Below, piece by piece: positions 42,767 through 47,348 of a stretch of 47,348 nt of DNA. The translations under genes were made by a program, and so were the position numbers. The notes under the pieces were generated by a model. It was not told the origin of the DNA and ran no database searches. It saw only the letters and a list, made by a program, of their open reading frames with translations. Positions within the stretch are counted from its first letter, which is position 1; the number at the start of each line of letters is the position of its first letter. Source of the stretch: Curtobacterium sp. MMLR14_010 (GTDB lineage: Bacteria > Actinomycetota > Actinomycetes > Actinomycetales > Microbacteriaceae). The stretch covers positions 86,079 to 133,426 of the forward strand of contig NZ_MJGV01000079.1 of NCBI RefSeq assembly GCF_001865015.1. Direction: 5' to 3'.

Positions 42767-42832
42767 TTGTTCAACAACGTACGGGCGACGGTTGCGGCGT
42801 TCTGCCAAGGGAGTACCTTTCCTATAGGAAAG
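42767..42832 (+). promoter_or_regulatory. operon promoter with two palindromic operators
   Basis: TTGTTCAACAA (42767-42777) is an odd-length palindrome and CTTTCCTATAGGAAAG (42817-42832) a perfect 16-bp one. Between them TTGCGG (42792-42797) and TACCTT (42814-42819) form a possible -35/-10 pair with a 16-bp spacer. The large palindrome would cover the -10 edge and the transcription start, so a bound GntR-type repressor would block the operon. The AT-rich palindrome stands out in this GC-rich DNA. Which protein binds is inferred from position. Confidence 0.65.
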
Positions 42833-42871
42833 AGGTTCGACGACGAGCCGCGACATGCGAAGGAGCATCCC

Positions 42872-43903
42872 GTGAACCACGCACAGGACTGGGTCCAGCA
42901 GGACTGGGACACGACGACCTGGACCGCCGAGACGTGGCCGATCGCCGCCTGTCTCCACGGGTTCCCGCCGGTCGGCACCGACGGGGTCGCGGTCCACGAC
43001 GCCGCTCCCGAGGTCTGGGACGACATCCTCGGGCAGGTGGCCGCCGCGGGCTTCTCGCTGGCCGAGCTCGCCGACAGCCACATCCGCCCCGCCGACCTCG
43101 AGGCCTCTCGCCGTGACGAGTTCCTGGCGATCGCCCGGTCGCACGGCGTCGGCATCCCGTCCGTGCACCTGCAGCGCCGCAGCGTGATCCAGCCCGGGCA
43201 CGAGGAGGACAACCTCGCGTACGCGCACCGCACGATCGACGCGGCGGCCGAGTGGGGCATGCAGGTGTTCTCGACCGGGCTGCACCAGCCGTTCAACGAC
43301 GCCCAGAAGCGCGCGCTCTGGTTCTGGACCGCGCAGGGCCCGAAGGACCCGGACGACCCCGAGGTGTGGCAGGCCGCGGTGTCCCGCCTCCGTGAGCTCG
43401 GTGAGCACGCGGCGTCGGTCGGGCTCCCGATGGCGCTCGAGATGTACGAGGACACCTACCTCGGCACCGCGGACAGCGCCGTGCGCCTGATCGAGGACAT
43501 CGGCCTGGACACCGTCGGCCTGAACGCGGACGTGGCGAACCTGATCCGCCTGCACCGTCCGGTCGAGGACTGGAAGGAGCTCTTCGCCAAGACGCTCCCG
43601 TACACGAACTACCTGCACGTGAAGAACTACACGCGGGACGAGGCGGGCGACGGGAGCTGGGCGACGAGCGTGCCGAGCACGATGGAGACCGGGCTGATCA
43701 ACTACCGCCAGGTACTCCGCGACGCCGTGGCGAACGGCTTCCGCGGCATCCTCATGACCGAGCAGTACGGCGGGGACAGCCTCGGCGTCTGCGCCACGAA
43801 CCAGCGCTACATCCGGTCCGTCCTCGGCACCGCGAAGTTCGGCGAGACCACCGGCACCACCCGCACCAGCACCGCCACCACCACTGAAGGAGCAGTTCGA
43901 TGA
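42872..43903 (+). CDS. sugar phosphate isomerase/epimerase-type TIM-barrel protein
   Basis: This is a predicted metal-dependent TIM-barrel enzyme of the AP-endonuclease-2/xylose-isomerase-like fold, 343 residues. Characteristic positions are AAAGFSLAELAD early, GIPSVHLQRRS, the metal-site-like ALEMYEDTYLG, VGLNADVANLIRLH, YLHVKNYTRD and LMTEQYGG. Enzymes of this type isomerise or epimerise keto sugars or sugar acids. The GTG start has AAGGAG six bases upstream. The stop overlaps the next gene by four bases. A Thr-rich C-terminal tail looks like a flexible extension. The substrate is unknown. Confidence 0.83.
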   Translation: MNHAQDWVQQDWDTTTWTAETWPIAACLHGFPPVGTDGVAVHDAAPEVWDDILGQVAAAGFSLAELADSHIRPADLEASRRDEFLAIARSHGVGIPSVHLQRRSVIQPGHEEDNLAYAHRTIDAAAEWGMQVFSTGLHQPFNDAQKRALWFWTAQGPKDPDDPEVWQAAVSRLRELGEHAASVGLPMALEMYEDTYLGTADSAVRLIEDIGLDTVGLNADVANLIRLHRPVEDWKELFAKTLPYTNYLHVKNYTRDEAGDGSWATSVPSTMETGLINYRQVLRDAVANGFRGILMTEQYGGDSLGVCATNQRYIRSVLGTAKFGETTGTTRTSTATTTEGAVR

Positions 43904-44853
43904 GCACCCTCGACATCGCCGTCGTCGGATCCGGCTACATGGGCGGCGGGATCGCCCAGGTCCTCGCGCTCGCCGGCCACACCGTCCGGATCTCGGACAT
44001 CTCGGGCGAGATCGCCCGGGCGAACCTCGAGCGGCTGCTCGTCGAGACGCAGCAGTTCGTTGACGACGGGCTCTTCCCCGCCGACGCGGTCGAGCGGGTC
44101 CGTGAGCACCTCAGCGCCGCGGAGAGCATCGAGGACGCGGTCGCCACGGCCGACTTCATCGAGGAGGCGGTACCCGAGAAGCTCGCGATCAAGCACGAGA
44201 CGCTCCGACGCATCACCGCTGCCGCTCGGCCCGACGCGGTGATCGGCTCGAACACGTCGACGATCCTCATCGAGTCCCTCGCCGAGGCCGTCACCGGTCC
44301 CGAGCGGTTCCTCGGGGTGCACTTCTCCAACCCCGCGCCCTTCATCCCGGGCGTCGAGCTCATCCCGCACCCGACCACCGGGGACCACGCCGTCGAGGTG
44401 GCCGAGGCCGTCGTCGCCGCGACCGGCAAGCAGTCCGCACGGGTCGAGGACTCCACCGGGTTCGTGCTGAACCGGCTGCAGTACGCCCTGTTCGAGGAGG
44501 CGACGAAGATCGCCGACGAGGGCATCGCGACCCCCGACGACATCGACACGATCGTCCGGACGACGTTCGGGTTCCGCCTGCCGTTCTTCGGTCCGTTCGC
44601 CATCGCCGACATGGCCGGGCTCGACGTCTACGCGTTCTGCTTCGAGTCGCTGCAGACCCGCTGGCCGGAGCGCTTCGCGACGCCGTCGTCGCTGCAGCAG
44701 CACGTCGACGCCGGGGAGCTCGGCACCAAGTCCGGCGCCGGGTACCTGCAGGTGCCGGCCGAGCGGACGCCCGAGCTCGTCGCCTACCGCAACCGTGCCT
44801 ACGTGGCCATGCAGAAGCTCCTCGACGAGCTCGGCCCGGCACCGATCCACTGA
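43900..44853 (+). CDS. 3-hydroxyacyl-CoA-dehydrogenase-fold hydroxyacid dehydrogenase
   Basis: This is a predicted NAD-dependent 3-hydroxyacid dehydrogenase of 317 residues. The N-terminal Rossmann domain starts VVGSGYMGGGIAQVLA and contains FIEEAVPE, SNTSTI and GVHFSNP, which carry the family His/Glu/Asn/Ser catalytic positions. The C-terminal helical domain starts DSTGFVLNRLQ. No thiolase, enoyl-CoA hydratase or acyl-CoA dehydrogenase gene is nearby, so fatty-acid oxidation is unlikely. The same fold includes L-gulonate 3-dehydrogenase, and the sugar-type neighbours suggest a sugar-acid or polyol-derived substrate. It is coupled to the isomerase-like gene (ATGA) and 11 bp before the SDR gene. 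Confidence 0.86.
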   Translation: MSTLDIAVVGSGYMGGGIAQVLALAGHTVRISDISGEIARANLERLLVETQQFVDDGLFPADAVERVREHLSAAESIEDAVATADFIEEAVPEKLAIKHETLRRITAAARPDAVIGSNTSTILIESLAEAVTGPERFLGVHFSNPAPFIPGVELIPHPTTGDHAVEVAEAVVAATGKQSARVEDSTGFVLNRLQYALFEEATKIADEGIATPDDIDTIVRTTFGFRLPFFGPFAIADMAGLDVYAFCFESLQTRWPERFATPSSLQQHVDAGELGTKSGAGYLQVPAERTPELVAYRNRAYVAMQKLLDELGPAPIH

Positions 44854-44864
44854 GGGCGGCGACC

Positions 44865-45632
44865 ATGACCACGGAGCACCGGAGCCGCACGGTCGTCCTC
44901 ACCGGGGCCGCGTCCCCGCGGGGCATCGGCCGCGCCACCGCCCACCACCTCGCTGAGGCCGGGTGGGACGTCGGGATCGTCGACCTCGACGCCGACGCCT
45001 CGCAGGCCGTCGCCGCCGAGGTCCGTGACGCACACGGCGTCCGCGCCGTCGGTGTCGGCGCGGACGTCAGCGACGAAGCCGCCGTCCGTGACGCCTTCGA
45101 CACGATCGAGGCCGAGCTCGCGCCGCTCGTCGCCCTCGTGAACCTCGCGGGCGTCTCCTCGTCGCACGCCTACCTCGACCTGCCGCCCGGGGAGTGGCAC
45201 CGCGTGCTGTCGATCAACCTCGACGGCGTGCACTTCGCGAGCCTGCGGGCAGCGGAGTCGATGGTGCGGAACGGGTACGGCCGGATCGTCAACCTGTCGT
45301 CGGTGTCCGCGCAGCGCGGCGGCGGCACGTTCAGCAAGACGCCGTACACCGTGGCGAAGGCCGGGGTGATCGGCCTGACCCGTGGTCTGGCCCGCGAGCT
45401 CGGCCCGCACGGGGTGACCGTCAACGCGATCGCCCCCGGACCGATCGACACCGACATCATGGGCGGGACCCTCACCGAGGAGCGCAAGACGGCCATGGCG
45501 GCCGACGGCGTCCTGCCCCGGATCGGCACGCCCCGCGACATCGCGGCCGCGGTCGCGTACCTGATCGGCGAGGACGCCGGGTTCGTCACGGGCCAGACGC
45601 TCAACGTCGACGGCGGCCTCTACATGCACTAG
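44865..45632 (+). CDS. short-chain dehydrogenase/reductase of the catabolic operon
   Basis: This is a classical SDR of 255 residues, probably oxidising a polyol or sugar alcohol. It has TGAASPRGIG for the cofactor, VNLAG at the usual NNAG position, NLSSVS with the catalytic Ser, and YTVAK. The C-terminus GFVTGQTLNVDGGLYMH is typical. The Asp pair in IVDLD after the second strand suggests NAD preference. It lies between the 3-hydroxyacid dehydrogenase and the permease gene. A hairpin follows its stop. Confidence 0.88.
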   Translation: MTTEHRSRTVVLTGAASPRGIGRATAHHLAEAGWDVGIVDLDADASQAVAAEVRDAHGVRAVGVGADVSDEAAVRDAFDTIEAELAPLVALVNLAGVSSSHAYLDLPPGEWHRVLSINLDGVHFASLRAAESMVRNGYGRIVNLSSVSAQRGGGTFSKTPYTVAKAGVIGLTRGLARELGPHGVTVNAIAPGPIDTDIMGGTLTEERKTAMAADGVLPRIGTPRDIAAAVAYLIGEDAGFVTGQTLNVDGGLYMH

Positions 45633-45643
45633 AGCCAGCCGCC

Positions 45644-45679
45644 CACGGAACGCGCGCCGACCGCGCGACGCGATCCGTG
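45644..45679 (+). terminator. hairpin between the SDR and permease genes
   Basis: CACGGA (45644-45649) pairs with TCCGTG (45674-45679), enclosing a second stem CGCGCG (45651-45656) with CGCGCG (45662-45667). The right side runs into the dispersed motif GCCTCCCGTCC (45679-45689). It may reduce expression of the permease or stabilise the upstream mRNA. No promoter is obvious in the 127-bp gap. Confidence 0.55.
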
Positions 45680-45759
45680 CCTCCCGTCCGGTCGACGGAA
45701 CCGACAACCGACCGCCGGACGCCAGAACGACCGCACCGTGCTCGCAAAGGAGCGAACCC

Positions 45760-47148
45760 GTGTCACTTCCCCCTGCCCCCGCGCTCGGGTCGACGAACGA
45801 CCCCGGCCTCAAGTCCGCCATCGCCAAGGCGACGAAGCACCTCATGCCGATGCTGGTGATCCTGTACTTCGTCGCCTTCCTCGACCGCACGAACGTCGGG
45901 TTCGCCGAGGAGGCCCTGAGCGTCGACCGCGGCATCTCGGACGCCGCCTTCGCCCTCGGCGCCGGCATCTTCTTCATCGGCTACGCGATCTTCGAGATCC
46001 CGTCGAACCTGCTGCTCAAGCGGTTCGGCGCGCGGTTCTGGCTCGCCCGCATCGCGATCACGTGGGGCATCGTCGCCGCGCTGTTCGCGTTCACGACGAA
46101 CGACACCATGTTCATCGTGCTGCGGTTCATCCTCGGTGTGACCGAGGCGGGCCTGTTCCCCGGCGTGATCATGTACCTGTCCGAGTGGTTCCCGAACAAG
46201 GTCCGCGTGCGGATGTTCGCGATCTTCTACCTGGCGCAGCCGTTCTCGCAGATGATCGGCGCACCGCTCTCCGGCGGCCTGATCAGCGTCGGCGACCAGG
46301 TCACCCCGTTCCACGGCTGGCAGGTGATGTTCGCCGGGGAGGGCGTCCTCGCCGTGCTCGCCGGGATCGCAGCCGTGGTGTTCCTGACGAACAGTCCCCA
46401 GCAGGCGAAGTGGCTGGAGCCGGGGGAGAAGGCGTCCCTGACGGCGGCCATGGAGCGCGAGGACACCGCCCGCACCGAGGACGGCCCGAAGGGCATCTGG
46501 AAGGCGATGGCCAGCGGTCGCGTCTGGTACTTCACGATCATCTACTTCTGCCTGCAGGTCGCCGTCTACGGCACCACGTTCTACCTGCCGCAGCAGGTGT
46601 CCTCGCTCCTCGGGCAGGACGTCGGCTGGCAGGTCGGGCTCGTCACCGCGATCCCGTGGCTGGTGGGCCTCGTCGCCTGCTACCTGATCGGGTCACGGGC
46701 GGACACGGTTGGTCGTCGTCGGCGCTGGGGCACGCTGTTCTACCTGACGACCGGCCTGTCGATCCTCGGGTCGGCATGGGCAGGAGCGAACGGGCAGCCC
46801 GTCCTCGGCATCGTCTTCATCACCCTGGCGGTGGCGAGCTTCCTCGCCGTCGGACCGATCACGTGGGCGTACCCGACGGCGTTCCTCACCGGTGCGGCCG
46901 CGGCTGCGGGCATCGGCCTGATCAACTCGCTCGGCAACCTGGGCGGGTTCGTCGCCCCGATCATGCGCACCGCGATCAACGAGGTCGTCCCGACCGACAG
47001 CGGTGCCTTCGGCATCGTGTCCCTCGGCGTCCTGGCCTTCGTGGCCGCGGTGATGATCGCCTGCACGAAGTACTTCCGTGGCTCGCGGGCAGACGACCTG
47101 CTCGACACGTCCCACGTCCGCACGACCGACACAGGAGCGGAACGATGA
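45760..47148 (+). CDS. MFS transporter, anion:cation symporter (ACS)-like
   Basis: This is a predicted proton-coupled permease of 462 residues with about 12 transmembrane helices. Early DRTNVGFAEEAL and FEIPSNLLLKRFGARFW, then GVIMYLSEWFPNKVRVRMFAIFY, are typical of the ACS group, which carries sugar acids such as galactonate, glucarate or tartrate. A cytoplasmic loop of about 40 residues lies in the middle. The GTG start has AAAGGAG upstream. The stop overlaps the kinase-like gene by four bases. It most likely brings in the substrate of this operon. Confidence 0.9.
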   Translation: MSLPPAPALGSTNDPGLKSAIAKATKHLMPMLVILYFVAFLDRTNVGFAEEALSVDRGISDAAFALGAGIFFIGYAIFEIPSNLLLKRFGARFWLARIAITWGIVAALFAFTTNDTMFIVLRFILGVTEAGLFPGVIMYLSEWFPNKVRVRMFAIFYLAQPFSQMIGAPLSGGLISVGDQVTPFHGWQVMFAGEGVLAVLAGIAAVVFLTNSPQQAKWLEPGEKASLTAAMEREDTARTEDGPKGIWKAMASGRVWYFTIIYFCLQVAVYGTTFYLPQQVSSLLGQDVGWQVGLVTAIPWLVGLVACYLIGSRADTVGRRRRWGTLFYLTTGLSILGSAWAGANGQPVLGIVFITLAVASFLAVGPITWAYPTAFLTGAAAAAGIGLINSLGNLGGFVAPIMRTAINEVVPTDSGAFGIVSLGVLAFVAAVMIACTKYFRGSRADDLLDTSHVRTTDTGAER

Positions 47149-47348
47149 CCCGGTTGTTCAACGACCCGGCGGACTTCGCCGACGAGATGGTGGACGGCTT
47201 CGTCGCGGCGAACCAGTCCCGCGTCCGGCGCGTCCACGGCGGGGTCGCCCGGTCCACGGCGAGCCCGGACGGCACGGTCGCCCTCGTCATCGGCGGCGGC
47301 TCCGGCCACTACCCGGCGTTCGGCGGTCTCGTGGGCCACGGGCTCGCG
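47145..47348 (+). CDS. dihydroxyacetone-kinase-like protein, N-terminal part (cut by window end)
   Basis: Only the first 68 residues are present. They begin MTRLFNDPADFADEMVDGF and contain GGGSGHYPAFGG, the DhaK-type substrate-loop motif. Canonical dihydroxyacetone kinases usually have GGGSGHEP here; the Tyr for Glu change suggests one of the related kinases for erythrulose- or other keto-sugar substrates. The ATG overlaps the permease stop (ATGA), with AGGAG upstream. The substrate-binding His and the ATP-binding DhaL part lie beyond the window. The gene supports a pathway ending in phosphorylation of a short keto sugar. Confidence 0.85.
   Translation, partial: MTRLFNDPADFADEMVDGFVAANQSRVRRVHGGVARSTASPDGTVALVIGGGSGHYPAFGGLVGHGLA

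Noticed and set aside
43900..44853. Fatty-acid beta-oxidation enzyme
   Set aside because: No thiolase, enoyl-CoA hydratase or acyl-CoA genes are nearby, and the operon context is carbohydrate-like.

Overview
The window is high-GC DNA with very strong third-position GC, typical of an actinobacterium. The order fhaA-fhaB-pstP-rodA-pbpA-pknA-pknB next to a tRNA-Leu is the conserved actinobacterial Ser/Thr-kinase and cell-shape locus, which usually lies near the replication origin. Many genes also appear to start leaderlessly, with a TANNNT box 6-7 nt before the start codon. Together with the catabolic gene set this suggests a Microbacteriaceae member, possibly Curtobacterium-like. The genus is a guess from memory; no search was run.

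Layout. (1) 49-9207, minus strand: cell-wall and kinase operon (two membrane Ser/Thr kinases, a class B transpeptidase, a SEDS polymerase, a PP2C phosphatase and two FHA proteins), then tRNA-Leu(CAG) at 9293 and a strong hairpin. (2) 9541-19550: an NAD-dependent epimerase-like protein, a PucR-type regulator divergent from gabT and putrescine oxidase, a membrane GT-C glycosyltransferase, a succinate-semialdehyde dehydrogenase and a secreted esterase. (3) 19749-22552: a secreted parallel beta-helix protein of unknown substrate and an SDR. (4) 22569-31623: a polyamine locus, in which a polyamine oxidase, an aminotransferase and an Lrp/AsnC regulator run leftward, and 4-aminobutyraldehyde dehydrogenase with a potA-potD-potB-potC importer runs rightward from a shared 125-bp control region. 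(5) 31675-35318: two very small proteins, a GMC oxidoreductase, and a fusion of an alpha/beta-hydrolase with a gluconate-dehydrogenase-subunit-3-like domain. (6) 35451-41775: a translationally coupled three-gene cluster of a GCS2 ligase fused to a circularly permuted ATP-grasp, an asparagine-synthase-type amidotransferase and an S9 peptidase. (7) 41949-47348: a GntR repressor and an operon with a TIM-barrel isomerase, a 3-hydroxyacid dehydrogenase, an SDR, an MFS permease and the start of a dihydroxyacetone-kinase-like gene that runs off the window.

How they work together. Regions 2 and 4 give a complete predicted route from external polyamines to succinate: PotABCD import; deamination of putrescine by an oxidase or by a transaminase; 4-aminobutanal to GABA; then GabT and a succinate-semialdehyde dehydrogenase. 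Region 6 is the best candidate for a little-described system. Its gene content resembles the N-acetylglutaminylglutamine amide osmolyte loci, but the acetyltransferase/ATP-grasp protein is replaced by a GCS2/ATP-grasp fusion, so it may make a different amidated small peptide. Region 7 looks like a catabolic pathway for a sugar, polyol or sugar acid, controlled by the GntR protein through a perfect 16-bp palindrome. No transposase, CRISPR array, rRNA operon or prophage was seen.
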